64,000 nucleotides of DNA, taken from assembly GCA_020284085.1 (NCBI GenBank), contig JACEVL010000287.1, forward strand, positions 1-64,000. The letters run 5' to 3'. Origin of the DNA: Aporrectodea caliginosa. Its lineage: Eukaryota; Annelida; Clitellata; Crassiclitellata; Lumbricidae. The position numbers and the translations under genes were made by a program. Under the pieces are notes generated by a model. That model did no database searches and was not told the origin of the DNA. It saw nothing but the letters and a program-made list of their open reading frames with translations. Positions 29,830-41,783 of this stretch are shown here, piece by piece (position 1 is the stretch's first letter; each line of letters begins with the position of its first letter).

Positions 29830-31209
29830 TTAACCTTCGCAGGACGAAGACATTTTACGATACACGGAGGACGAAGAGGGGTAATTTTTTACCCCAAAGC
29901 AATTTTTAAAATCTCAGCTCATAGGTAAGGCACAATAAAAAACGAAGTATCAATTCTAATAGTTCAAAGGTCAAGGAATCGATCTATCGTAGTGAGAATA
30001 GTCTGTCATTACCACTTTCCAAGATGGCGGCCAAGATGGCCGCAAAAACACAGAAACATGCACATTTCAGCTCATAGGTAAGCTACAATGACAAATGAAC
30101 TCTCCACTTTCATAGTTCCGGGGTCAGGGAATCCATTTATCGTAGTGAGAATAGTCTGTGAATACTAATTTCCAAGATGGCGTCCAAGATGGCCGCCAAA
30201 ACACAGAAATATGCATATTTCAGCACATAGGTATGCGACAATGACAAATAAACCCTCCACTTTCATAGTTCCTAGGTCAAGGAATCCATTTATCGTAGTG
30301 AGAATAGTCTGTCAATACCACTTTCCAAGATGGCGGCCAAGATGGCCGCCAAACACAGAAATATGCATATTTCAGCACATAGTTATGCTACAATGACAAA
30401 TAAACCCTCCACTTTCATAGTTCCTGGGTCAAGGAATCCATTTATCGTAGTGAGAATAGTCTGTCAATACCACTTTTCCAAGATGGCGGCCAAGATGGCC
30501 GCCAAAACACAAATATGCATATTTCAGCACATAGGTATGCGACAATGACAAATAAACCCTCCACTTTCATAGTTCCGGGGTCAAGGAATCCATTTATCGT
30601 AGTGAGAATAGTCTCTCAATAATAGTTTCCAAGATGGCGGCCAGGATGGCCGCCAAACACAGAAATATGCATATTTCTGTGTTTGGCGGCCATCTTGGAA
30701 AGTAGTATTGACAGACTATTCTCACTACGATTAACAAATTCTTTGACCCCGGAACTATGAAAGTGGAGAGTTCAGTTGTCATTGTAGCCTACCTATGAGT
30801 TGAAATATGCATATTTCTGTGTTTGGCGGCCATCTTGGCCGCCATCTTGGAAATTGCACTCCAAAAATTATTGCAACAATTGAAATTGAATTCCACGGTA
30901 AATTCAGTACTTTATTTCGGATTACAGGTTACTTATGAAAATATCTTTTGAAAATGCATATTCACCATGAACGAATAAATAACGACGTCGAGGACGAAGA
31001 GGGGTAAATATTTACCCCAGGACACTTTGGACTCAAAAATCTTCTTCCCCATCATGACGTTTTCCTGGCTTTGGTGTCAGAATATGTCAGGGGTATTAAC
31101 TTGTAAACACATGGAACGTCAAATTATAACTGCCTACGGTTGCTCCACAATCAGCATTCAAACACCCCTGGGGTAATTATTTACCCCCTCTCCGTCCTGC
31201 GAAGGTTAA
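29830..31209. mobile_element. TTAA-flanked (piggyBac-like) non-autonomous element
   Basis: TTAA at 29830-29833 and 31206-31209 flank inverted ends CCTTCGCAGGACG / CGTCCTGCGAAGG, with subterminal GGGGTAA...TTACCCC at both sides. TTAA duplication and such ends are the piggyBac pattern. There is no transposase. The core is the 153-bp repeat array described separately. Confidence 0.75.
29960..30860. repeat. 153-bp tandem repeat with inverted continuation and YY1-like motifs
   Basis: CAAGATGGCGGC-type motifs begin near 30020, 30173 (variant), 30326, 30479 and 30630, a spacing of 151-153 bp. The array then turns around at the palindrome AAATATGCATATTT (about 30662-30675) and continues as two inverted units (motifs near 30690 and 30830-30850). 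Each unit also carries ATATGCATAT and a TTTATCGTAGTGAGAATAG segment. Confidence 0.9.
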
Positions 31210-31569
31210 AGCGAAACTTGTGGAGCTATTATTTTGTTGTCGGACTGTAAGATTTTTAAAATTATGTCAGACATTTGCATTATAACCCCCTTTCTCTGAA
31301 TCTCTCCCCTTCCTTCTCGTCTGATTTTGAGTTTCTTGAGTTTGAATCGAATACATGACCAATCATTAGTTTTAAATTTCACAGACTGGAACATAAAAAC
31401 AGCAAAGAAATATTACACACAGCCTCATTGAAAAAATCGAATATGAACTGATAGACTTCAATCTGATGTAACAGACGAATCACGAGGAGCGAACACTTGT
31501 GGACATATTGTTGTGTTGTTGGACTATCATCCCAGCTATTAATTCGATATTAATATTCAGTTAGATGAA
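31210..31569. other. Intergenic, nothing recognised
   Basis: No gene or repeat was recognised. GTGGACATATTGTTGTGTTG near 31500 resembles GTGGAGCTATTATTTTGTTG near 31219, a weak local repeat. Confidence 0.35.
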
Positions 31570-32360
31570 CAATCATTCATTCGTTCATTCATTACGAGAA
31601 TTTGTCTAGCGCCTCTTCAGGGGACTACTCAGAGGCGCGCCCAACCCCAGCGCGGCAAAATAAAACCATCATAAAATGAGAGGTGAATGCCTTGGAAGGG
31701 GTCGTAGGAAGGGGCGTAGCGCCAATAGGAGGTAATTCCAGGTCGAACGGCCTACCACCGAGAAGGCATGGCTCTACCTGGTGGAGATGCAAGCAAGCGG
31801 AACAGAGAGTAGACCTTGTTCAGCCGAGCGGAGGGAGTGCCAGCCCCGAGCACTGAGGGTGTGGCTACAGAGCTCGACCAGGTAGGCAGAAGTGATGCCT
31901 AACAGGCAGCGCTAGACTAAGGCAGCTATCCTATACTCGGTAACTTAAGGGCAGCCGGTGGAAAACGTCGCGCGTGTAGCCGAAAATGTGGTCGAATTTG
32001 GTTATGCGGCCAGTTAGGCGAGCAACAGCGGGTATAGGACGCAATCTAGGCAGCTCAGTCGGGCAGCTGGGAGGCCAGCATAGAGGAAGCAGCAGCAGTA
32101 ATCAAGTCTGGTGGTAACGAAAGAATGGGAAAATGGCAGCAGTAGCGGCATGAGTAAGCGACAGCATTTGGAGCAGTAGATAATAGCAGGCACGGTGCCG
32201 CACGGCTGAGTGAGTGAATGTGAGGAGCAGAAGTAAGCTCCTGGTCCAGAGTAACACAAAGGTCGCGGACCACGAAGAAGACAAAATGAGAAAAGGCGGT
32301 TACAAAGGCAGCCATGTCTAAATTCGCCAGCTGTTGAGTTAGATATGCAATACGAGCATC
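31570..32360 (-). mobile_element. CR1/L2-type LINE ORF2 relic
   Basis: Minus-strand translation in shifting frames gives L-D-Y-C-C-C, Y-A-G-L-P-A-A-R-L, R-C-L-L-G-I and A-F-S-V-V-G-R-S-T-W-N-Y-L, the conserved downstream part of CR1/L2 ORF2. It ends in AATGA/ATTC tail-like repeats at about 31570-31600. Many frameshifts; dead copy. Confidence 0.7.
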
Positions 32361-33362
32361 CACCAAAACTCAAAATACATTCGTAATCGTAGTCGTAATC
32401 TCCAAACTTCTAAAGCGCCACTCGAAAGCCAAGCGCAGGGCACCAGCTTATTCACGAGCGCTGGTTGACGTTGGTACAGTGATATCTGTGTAGTGTACAA
32501 GGTGTTGGTTGTTGTAGATGAAGTGTTGATGACACGCATGTAGTGTTTCTACAAGTAGTGTAGTCGGCGCGGCTTAAGAGATAAGGCTGGCGTGATGTTT
32601 CTTGTAAGGCGCTATATAAATGGCCATAATACATACATGCATAGTGCATAGCCTTCATACCCGATGGCCAGCTCGGCTACGGACCGATGGCCCAAACACT
32701 AAGACGACGCTCAGCAATAGTTACAGAGTTTATTCAAAAGATACAAAAAGACAACGACCTCGTAGTACAGCTTCTTGCCCAACTTGTGACAACTCTCGTC
32801 TTCCAAATTCAACACTCAACAACGCAATATGTTGGTCTCGAGCATCTATTTATACAGTGAAATCAGTCTGTTGGGTTACCTGGATTACTCGCTCAGCTAC
32901 GTACTGTATGTTCATCCGTCTCTCTGTCTCTGTCCGTATTCGGCTTTGACCGTCTATATGTCTCTGTCCACGTGGCATCTGGTCAAGTGATCAGTGGGCT
33001 CGTACTTCAGACTAATTGGCGCCTTCGTGGTCTCCATGACATTTATGCATGCATTGCGTAGATGCGTCGGTCATGAATGAATGCCTCCATCAATTACTCG
33101 TGTCACTGAGTGCAAGCCTTCTATTGATGAGCTGGCGCCACAGAAGTCAAACCCTACACATGCAATATTCTGTTATTAATATTGGTAATTGGAAATGTTA
33201 TGTAAGAAAACTTAGATGCATTTTAATTAACATGAGTGCCTATTGATCTATAGAGTTCGGAGTTCCATAATTATTATGGCATTTGACACTTAGTGAAACA
33301 TGTCTCACAAATTATAGTCCTGTATACAGACTTCAGAACGGTAGTTGTGTTTGAAGCGAGTG
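32361..33362. other. Intergenic, mostly unrecognised
   Basis: At 32605-32640 a LINE-type 3' end (GGCGCTATATAAATGGCCAT) is followed by ATACATACATGCATA. Nothing else is supported. Confidence 0.4.
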
Positions 33363-33455
33363 TTATTGTATTGTATTGTATTTGGCCATTTATAAAGCGT
33401 TTCTCTCAGCAAAAGCCTTCAGAAGCGCTCCCAGTGCGAGCAGCCCGAGGGTTGC
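33363..33455 (-). mobile_element. SINE 3'-part fragment
   Basis: A (TATTG)n run followed by TTTATAAAGCG and CAGAAGCGCTCCCAGTGCG matches the layout of the SINE at 41550-41783. Only the 3' portion is kept. Confidence 0.55.
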
Positions 33456-33694
33456 AGTGTAGCAATTTCAGTATCACTAAAGTAATATAATAATGAATGT
33501 AAGGAGAATACCCAGATGATGCCGAAACATTGAGAGAGACAGTTGGAGGCTATAGATATCATAAATTGATAACAGCCGAATAAACTTATAGAGACTCGAG
33601 CTTGAGTACGATGGTGAACACCACATATAATTCAATGATTACATCTAAGAATTTAACTCTACATGCACGGCATAGTTGAACATTATCAATAGTC

Positions 33695-34939
33695 TTAGGG
33701 GCCGTCCATAAATGACTTCACGCAATTTTGGCCGATTTTTAACCCCCTTCCCCCTCGTCACACTTCGTCACAAAAAGCAACACCCCTGAAAAATGACGTC
33801 ACAAAGCTCTGACCCCGCCCTAAAACCAAATTTCCATTTGATAATAAAACATGTTTTAAATCACATTTATTGTCATTGTAATAAGTAGCGGTATTAAAAT
33901 GGAGTCGTTGGAAAGGCGATAGGTCTATTAGCATAAAATTAACTTGAATATTCATCGTCTAACCAATTACTATTATAGATATTCAGAATATTTTGTAGTA
34001 GAACAATTAAGCAGATAGGAAAGATTAGAATTACCACAATAACATACAACAGAATGAAAAGCTCTGTAGAATCATTAGAATTAAAATGTGTAATATAAAC
34101 AATTTATCAAAAATTTACAGAATTTATGCTTCTCCATTCTCCCATGGCGAAGCAGAATGCTTTTTCATGGAACAAATAGGGAGAACATGAATATTTGAAA
34201 ATTTGACGGTGACCAAATAATATTATTTATATGTGACGCCAGGGGTCAAAACCCGTCGCTTGTCGCTTCCTAGATACTGAGCTAGAAGCTGAAATAGGCG
34301 AGAGGGGTCAACAATGTAGAATATTCTTAAATTCAGCAGTTGCCTGTGAATTTGCAATAACTTGCAAAGTAGTAATACGATTTTGATGCCGTTTGTTTTA
34401 TTCGACACAGAATAGAGCCCTTTATTGCCCAGCAAAATTGCAGAATAATCAATTAATGGTTGCTAAGAACTTTAATGACATGAATATTCTGAAACTTTTT
34501 ATTCGATTTTTTCACTCTAAACCAATGAAAGAATCAAACGCACATAACTTCAGTTAGAAAAAAGATATTTTCATTCTGTAAAAAGTTTTTTGAAGCAGAT
34601 TAATTGTAGAATATGAATAAATAAAAAGGTCAGAAACCGACATGTGACGGGTTTTGACCCCTATATTATAGTAAAAAATAATGGTGCCCGTATACATTAA
34701 AATAATAAAAAAAATAATGAAAATTGAACATGTTACCTGCGACTAATAAATATAGAATTAGTACTGTTATTGTTAAAATGAAATTGCTGTTAGCCTAATT
34801 GTTAAATTTAATTACACAGACCTGATGTGACGTCACATTTCTCAGACCCCACCCCATGTCACACCCCATGTCACATATCGTCACAACTTTCCGACCTCCT
34901 CCCCATAGGTGCGTGACCTCATTTATGGACGGCCCCTTA
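33695..34939. mobile_element. MITE with GGGGCCGTCCATAAATGA ends and TTA target duplication
   Basis: GGGGCCGTCCATAAATGA (33698-33715) and TCATTTATGGACGGCCCC (34919-34936) are perfect inverted copies flanked by TTA on both sides. Subterminal GACGTCA motifs occur on both sides. A 3-bp TWA duplication fits PIF/Harbinger-type elements (inference). No transposase. Confidence 0.85.
34241..34662. mobile_element. Nested inverted-repeat element inside the MITE
   Basis: AGGGGTCAAAACCCGTC (34241-34257) and GACGGGTTTTGACCCCT (34646-34662) are perfect inverted copies. GTGACG lies near both. It may be a second small element or a structural part of the MITE. Confidence 0.5.
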
Positions 34940-35960
34940 TAACGGGATGTGGAACATGTTACCTGCGACTAATAAATATAATGGCGCTATACATGTAGAA
35001 GAGAGACCTGGAGATACAGTGTACATAAATATTTTCCCACCCACAGTAGGCCTACATGCTATTCTGCTTTGGTTTTCACAAGACGTCCGCTTCATCATTA
35101 GACACAGTGTTTGTCATAATATAGAAAAAGCTACCTTCGTTTCCAGTCTATCTACCTGACAGGTCCCTGGCCGATGGAACCGGGGTAGGGGCCCTTTCGT
35201 TCGACTGTGCTAGATGGTTGTGCAATCAACGTTTGGTGGCCCGGATGAACCACATGATCAGCCCAAACGCCGGATATCTATAATAAACCGGAACGACCAA
35301 GATCACGTCATTCTTTGTGGGTCACCAGATTTAAATAGGCCTATATGTACGATATTTGCAATTTCCACACTTATGAACAATACCAATATTATGAAATATT
35401 GATTTACAAGATGAGTCAGCCGTAATGAGATGTATATAGCCAAATGTTTAACAATATCTATTGATTGAGGTCATTCTTAATAATTAATACCCCACACTTC
35501 ATTAAGATTGTTACTGTACGAATCTAACCTGGTTATATAATATTGCTCGCTCTGACTCTCTAACGCTCTGTCTGTCTCTCTAACAGTTGTAATCTATTAT
35601 AATTAAACATTTATATAGCGTCAATTGAACAGCAAAGCAAATCAGAGGCATATTGATCGCACTTTCGCACTTTATTTAGCCGAGTACCAGTATCCCATAA
35701 CCCAAACCAAGAGACTGGCGCTTTTGTATCGGGTTTCTGTTCGAACCCAGCTGGGAAGCAATCTTCAACCACTATGGACTTTCGAACCAAAAAACCAACA
35801 AGGACTTAATACATAAACTGCCAGACTAAAATTGTCTTCTTCTGTCAGAACGACACGGAATCGTACGACAAACATCAGTCACAGATGATGAATTCATCTG
35901 ACTTTTTCTCAGAATCATTTGCCACGATCATTCAGTTCTTCGAATAACACGACCCACACT
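34940..35960. other. Intergenic, nothing recognised
   Basis: Apart from a repeat of 29 bases shared with the MITE interior (34952-34980) and TCTGTCTCTCTAAC-type tracts near 35555-35585, no feature is recognised. Confidence 0.4.
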
Positions 35961-38056
35961 AGGGTGGTCCTTATTTTTCAACTGTCAAAATTCCACCGTC
36001 CCACCCTCCAAATAGGTTCTCCCTTGGTAGAAACTACTTGGTATAAAATTTCTTTAATATTGGTCAATGTTTAGGGTATGCTCAATCCACTTGAAAATTT
36101 TGCTTATTTCCTGAAATTGCACAAACAAAAGGCTTCCGATATGATATGATCAATAATTCGAATGCATTGCGGTAGTTTTAATGGTCAAGCACAATAGTGC
36201 CTTCTACTACGTTTAGTTCATAGTACAGGTCCATTCTGCTCTTTGAGTCCAGTCCCAGCAGTGTGGTACAAAACAGAAGCGAGACCTTGGAGGACAGAAG
36301 CATTGTGGCTATCGTGGTACAGCTTGCGGTGTCCCTTGATGACAAGAAGAGCAAACTGAGCTGCCCCTTGTCTTTTGTCAGCAAATCATTGTATTCTTGC
36401 ATCAGTGCCACCTCTCGTTCTGCAGTATCGTCAACAACACGAAGCTCGAACACCGTCTTCTGCTTGAGAATAGTCTGGATTTGTCAGCAAGACCTCCGGG
36501 TTGACTTCCATGTATAGGAATCTGGCAGGTCAAGATTCTTGAAGAAATTACGCGTGTTTGCGGTCACAAATCACATAATCTTCATTCTGGAACCTTGGAC
36601 TGGTCCAGAGAAATAAGGTTTGGAGGATCCTCCTTTCCTTCATGACTGAGTCCTTCCACCATTGTTCTTACTCGACTACATTGGTCAAAGAAGGCTTATG
36701 CTATCAGCTATTTAGATACCAAAGCTACCCACACTACTTCAGAGCACCCTTGGATGCTGTCGAGTCAAATGTCGTGACTAGTTTCAATTGTTTCAAGTCA
36801 CTAGTACGAGCTGCAATGGGTAGCAGGGAGAGGAACCAGGCCTTTATATATATACACCCCAACACCAAAGACGCAGAAATGTTCGAGATCTTGTGCTTCT
36901 CGTTTCGTCAGTTTGAAGGCTGAATCTCTGAACAGGAATATCTTGATTGTATTTTTAATCTTGCCATGAATCGAGGACGGGGTTAGCATCCGGTTTCATG
37001 AAGGAAACTCTGGGAGGTGGAAAGTCCATGACCTCAGCCGAAATAACACAGAGTGCATCTGCAATGACCGGAACTTCCACGCCAGGCTTGTAATCTGTGA
37101 CAACAACATTGGGCCACTGTGGTACTGAAGGCTTCCTCCAAAAGAATTTCATGGGTATGATGCATGCATGCCAAGTAGAGCACTTTTCTCTCCAGCAGCT
37201 TCTCTATCAAAACGCAAGCTTCTTTCTTTCGTCCTCTGCTGCTGACAGTTGTGTCAAAACAGAGTCCTTCGATGCAATCCTTAACGTCCTCAATCATTGC
37301 ATATGTCATTGCATATGTCATTGCCTGACCGGTTCCGGAAGACAGCCTCTGTACAGACAGAAGTTGTTTCAATGCCAGATCCTGGAACAATGACTGGTAA
37401 TCGGTCCACTGTCTCGTCTCCTGTAGTCTCTATCTTAGAAAACTGGTATAGCAAACTATTGGTTAAGCTGCGCTGGGACCGCTGCTTTTTATACTGCTTT
37501 TCAGTGGCATCTGGTGTCACCCTCCTTTAACATATTCATTAATTTGTTTGTTGTACGACTGCATCAACTTGATTCACGATGTCACATCAACTCGCTATTT
37601 ATTGGCTGCCTGCTCTACTCACCTACAACCCGTTGCATTGTAATGGTAAAAATATCTGACAAGTTGCAATGCATTTCCAATGGAGTACCGTAGTTAATAG
37701 CTAGTTATTCATTATCAAAAAGGTTCTAATTATCAATTATTAAGCTATTTCAGCAAAGAAAAGACAAAGATATTAAAAATTGAATAGAATGCACTTTACA
37801 GCTAAGTATATAGTATATTCTTTAGCCTTGAGCCCCATGTACTTATTGGGATAGAAACTTTTTTAACCATTGGAAATTTCGCATAGTTATACTTTTGTAT
37901 AGCATCACAAAGAAGTAGATTGAGCATACCCTAAATGTGCACCAATCACAACCATTTTTGGCAGCAATAAGTTTCTACTGGAGGAATATCAGATGAGAGG
38001 GTGGGAGCCAGTAAAAGATTTAAAAATATATTTCCCATGTTGCTAAGGACCACCCT
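35961..38056 (-). mobile_element. DNA transposon relic with AGGGTGGTCCTTA ends
   Basis: AGGGTGGTCCTTA (35961) and TAAGGACCACCCT (38044-38056) are inverted ends. The minus strand holds broken transposase segments: 37390-37034 (C-F-D-T-T ... A-C-M-H-H-T-H-E-I-L) and 36453-36178 (V-V-D-D-T-A-E-R-E-V-A-L-M-Q-E). These match a conserved uncharacterised transposase-like family of invertebrates (F-D-T-T-x2-N-T-G ... A-C-R-H-H and V-N-D-x-A-E-R-G-V-A-L) known to me by pattern only. Related copies are at 38958-40894, 46266-48547 and 55438-58014. Confidence 0.75.
36178..37390 (-). pseudogene. Transposase-like pseudogene of the AGGGTG family
   Basis: Two blocks of conserved coding sequence on the minus strand, separated by frameshifts. 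The upstream block has G-L-C-F-D-T-T and C-V-L-I-E-K-L-L. The downstream block has D-T-A-E-R-E-V-A-L-M-Q-E-Y-N and L-L-T-K-D. Catalytic residues cannot be assigned with confidence. Confidence 0.65.
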
Positions 38057-38163
38057 AACCCACACCCTAATTAAAGACAATCGAAAAGTCATATTATAGA
38101 AAACAATAAGATTGATAGGCCTGACCATAACCCTACATTCATTAAACCTAGTTGAGGAAACCA

Positions 38164-38528
38164 GGGCCGGTATCACGAAATAGAATATCCGTCCTTAGAC
38201 TATCCAAGGGGATGTATGAATTTATCCCCCTGGATGGAATAAACCGGTTTAGAGTATCCGGGGGGATAAACCATTCTATCCCCCATCGTCATACGCATCA
38301 CGATAGCCTCGACGAAAATCCAGTCAAAATCACCAAAAACGAAGTAAATTCATTTCAGATCGACTTACAAACTAAAGATACGCAATTTAAAAAGTAATGT
38401 GTACAATAAATCCAAACAGTACGACTGAATACACTTAGAAACCGCCAAAAATGCAAAGTAAACCGAATATACCATATCGCTAAGGGGGATACTCATGTAT
38501 GGGGATACTCTATTTTGTGACACCGGCC
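38164..38528. mobile_element. MITE with GGGCCGGTATCACGAAATAG ends
   Basis: GGGCCGGTATCACGAAATAG on the left and CTATTTTGTGACACCGGCC on the right are inverted ends of a 365-bp element. It is rich in GGGGGATA / TATCCCCC motifs inside. Confidence 0.75.
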
Positions 38529-38792
38529 TTAGATTCAATGACGCTCCGTGCAATATATCAATTAAATGTTTCTCGCTCTCAGGCCCACTTAATTAAAATC
38601 ATTTTAAACGTTAGAATTAATCCACACAAACACTGTATATCTGAAGGCCTATGCAAGCCATATAATTTTGGAATCAAAAGAAAAATAAATTGAAAGATAA
38701 GAGAAAATATATAAAACAATTGTTGTTAAAAATGGCGTCTCTAAATTGTGGCGCTCCAGACACCTGCCAGTCCTGCTCAACCTTCAACTAAA

Positions 38793-38945
38793 GCCGGTGT
38801 CCCGTGATATTGTATCCGTCTTAAGACTATCCGGGTGGATGAATGAATTTATCCCCCGGATGGACTATACCGGTATAGAATATCCGAGGGGATAATTCAT
38901 TTATATCCCCCATCGTGTAAAATTATCCCCCGGGGGATAAAAATG
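38793..38945. mobile_element. Second, truncated copy of the GGCCGGTATCACG MITE
   Basis: Starts GCCGGTGTCCCGTGATATTG and continues collinearly with the left half of 38164-38528 (ATCCGTCTTAAGACTATCC, TTATCCCCC). The right end is missing. The copy directly precedes another transposon at 38958. Confidence 0.7.
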
Positions 38946-38957
38946 CACATGTACAGT

Positions 38958-40894
38958 AGGGTGGCTCATCGGCAATGGTGAGAAATAAAATTCTTAAATG
39001 TTTCAGCTCTCACCCTTTCATTCTGTTCCAAATAATTTAGAAAAAACTATGACCAAGTTTCAGTTGATTCTGAATATGTTTAGAGGTGCCTCAACGAGTC
39101 AACGTGGTTGCAGTTAGAGAATAGGGATGTAAACTTCTTCCATACATTGCCGGGAATGCTAAAGTCAATCACCTGCCTGTATTGGTATCTGGAGAAGGCA
39201 TTGATCAGCTGCTTGAAGTTCTATACCTACCAAATAGGACAGGAGAAATAACGGCCGCTGCGGTAGTCGCAGCTATCGAAGATTGGGGTATCAAGTCACG
39301 CATCTGTGGCATGGCTTTCGACACCACATCGTAGAACACAGGTCTTAAATCAAGTACATGCACTATTCTGGAAGAGAAGTTGCACAAACGTCTGCTATCT
39401 TTTGCCTGTTGGCATCATATTCTTGAATGTCTGTTCACTGACATTAGCTCCTTCTTCTGGACTATAAATTATGTTCAAACGTTACCAGTCCTCCTGGGCT
39501 GATATGGGTCATACTGCATTCCATACAGGTTTAGCGGATATTGAAGTCACGAGAAGTATCACACTAGGCGAAAGAACTGGAGTTTTGAACTTTGTTGAAC
39601 AATGACTTCAGGAAACTCAGTTACAAGAAGATTACCAGGAACTGCTCATTCTGGTCATCATAATTCTGGGAGAGATCCCTCCGAGTGGAATTAATTTCCG
39701 TGCTCCAGTTGGACTTCACTGAGCAAGATAGATGGGACACTTGTTATACAGATTCAAAATCTTCATGTTTGGTCGCAGATGGTGGTCAGTTTAAGCTGGC
39801 AGCCAAAGAAGAATATGGTCTATGTGAGCTTATCTGGTTTGCTCTTAGCAGGTGGACACATCCAAACATGGTTTGCAGCGTTGATGCCAAGTCTGGCTCC
39901 GAAGAATGACCTATTGTTCCTGGAAAGGTTGCAGGAGTACTCCGCCATAAATAAGGTCTTATCTGATGGTGCAGTGCAGAAATAATTGGGGCACTTACGG
40001 AATCTGAATGAGAAAATGGTATGCCATGCAATGCTTGATCCGTCTGTCATTCTTGAACTGAAACGAGGATTCCTGAATGGTGAATGCAATGAAGAGTGGA
40101 ATCAACAGTCAACAGGCGATTCAAAACAGCAATCCATCAAAACGAATCACCATGACGGGTGGTCTTTCAGTGCTCAAACAGAAATTTAACCTCTTTTGTC
40201 ACTCAGCAGAATATTAAATTCTTCGCAGCATTGAGCTTGCCCGTAGACTATCTTCAGATCGGTCCTGGCCAGTGATTCTATTCTGAATTCAAACCAGTGC
40301 TGAAGTAGTTCAAGGCACTGACAGTCCTAAACGACTCGGCGGAAAGAGATGTGCCACTGATTCAGGAGTTTAATGCCTATCTGACCAGAAAGGAAGAACT
40401 GAAACAGTTTCTCCTTCAAATGGGTGCATGCTGAGATTATAAAGTTGTTCCAAGATTCTAGGAATTCCACAGTTGTGGCCGGACTGAAATGCTAGACATT
40501 AGCGTTCAAGGTAGACAGTCTTTATATTAGGCCTATCTGTTTTAATTTTGAAGGTGATGTCCGACTTGAACCATTTTCAGAACTTTATTTATTCTTTTAT
40601 TATCCGTTGAATACACAGTGTTACTGCTTTTGGTTAATAATGCATGCACTGCTAGACAGTAGATATTGGTAGACAATGAATATAAAGTGTTCACTTTTTA
40701 GACTTAACCGGTAACACTAATTAACGGCATTGTACGAATAGGACACTCCCATGTAAAACTACACTTGCCATGAGGCACCCCTAAACATCATCCTAAAATC
40801 CACAAACTTAACAGGAAATTTTATTTATTTATTTGGAACATTTTGAGAGGGTGAGAGTTTAAAAAATCAGAAATAATTTTTTCTGAGCCACCCT
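38958..40894 (+). mobile_element. DNA transposon relic with AGGGTGGCTCA ends
   Basis: AGGGTGGCTCA (38958) and TGAGCCACCCT (40884-40894) are inverted ends, followed inside by AGAAATAA-type sequence at both sides. The plus strand carries broken transposase sequence of the same family as 36178-37390: I-E-D-W-G-I-K, M-A-F-D-T-T, A-C-W-H-H-I-L-E (39270-39430) and S-A-E-R-D-V-P-L-I-Q-E-F-N (40335-40380). Confidence 0.75.
39190..40440 (+). pseudogene. Transposase-like pseudogene of the AGGGTG family
   Basis: Conserved segments occur in order but in several frames, with stops: L-L-E-V-L-Y-L, G-M-A-F-D-T-T followed by a stop, L-L-S-F-A-C-W-H-H, then L-N-D-S-A-E-R-D-V-P-L-I-Q-E-F. The order equals that on the minus strand of 35961-38056. 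Clearly inactive. Confidence 0.65.
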
Positions 40895-40898
40895 AATG

Positions 40899-41509
40899 TA
40901 CAGTGATGTGCATAAGTTTTGCATCACCAAGTTGTTTTTGCGTTTCTTCAACATCTGGTGCTGTTATCTCCATACAGGCTTAGAGCTGATACAATTAATT
41001 CTATTTAGTGTTAGAGGGCCAAGAGTGGTTGCATTTAGCTCTGAAAATCAACATTTTAAGATGGATGACTTTAATTTCACATTAGTTATGATTCTATAAC
41101 ATGAACCTCAGAAATGACGGATTTTGCGTCAAAATTGGATCGTGATTGACTGCGCATAGTTCAATGTGTCGACATGAAATAACGAACATTTACGATCGTA
41201 GGCCTTCTCTATGATGCATTGGCCTTGGGAAAGATCGCTTTTATGTGTCAATGATGGATCAGTATTTTATGGGCCAGCCCTTGCTCTTGCCCTGGTTTCT
41301 ATAGGAGGTTCATGTCATCGTACCATAACTAATGTGAAATTAAAAGTCATCCATATTAAAATGTTGATTTTCAAAGCTAAATACACCCCATGTAAAACTA
41401 AATAGAATTAACTGTATTAGCTCTAAGTCTGCATGGAGAAAACAGCACTGGAATTTGAAGAAACGCAAAACAAGATATTTGTTATGCAAAACTTATGCAC
41501 ACCTCTGTA
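40899..41509. mobile_element. Tc1/mariner-type foldback MITE
   Basis: TA at 40899 and 41508 flank CAGTGATGTGCATAAGTTTT / AAAACTTATGCACACCTCTG inverted ends that continue to AAACGCAAAA-type sequence. A second inverted pair lies inside (AATCAACATTTTAAGATGGA against TCCATATTAAAATGTTGATT). TA duplication and end style fit Tc1/mariner. It abuts the end of the previous transposon. Confidence 0.8.
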
Positions 41510-41549
41510 TAAGGTATTATTTGTTTAAATGCGTTTAATTTTTCAATAT

Positions 41550-41783
41550 TGTATTGTATTGTATTGTATTTGAACACTTGTTATAGCGCCCCTATCAGAT
41601 TTCCCATTCAGAAGCGCTCCCGACTACTGCGCGGACGCTGAATCGGAGTTTCACGCCGAAGCGCATGAGCAATTGCGAGTGAAGGACTTGCCCAGGGTCC
41701 ATACGCGGCATCTTTGAGGTGGATTCGAACCCGCAACCCTCCAGCTGCAAGGCACCGAACATACCCCTACACCACCACGCCCC
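41550..41783 (-). mobile_element. tRNA-derived SINE
   Basis: On the minus strand it begins GGGGCGTGGTGGTGTAGGGG (A-box-like TGGTGTAGGGGTA) with B-box GGTTCGAATCC about 50 bp later, then a unique body. It ends in an (ACAAT/CAATA)n tail at 41550-41572. Confidence 0.8.
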
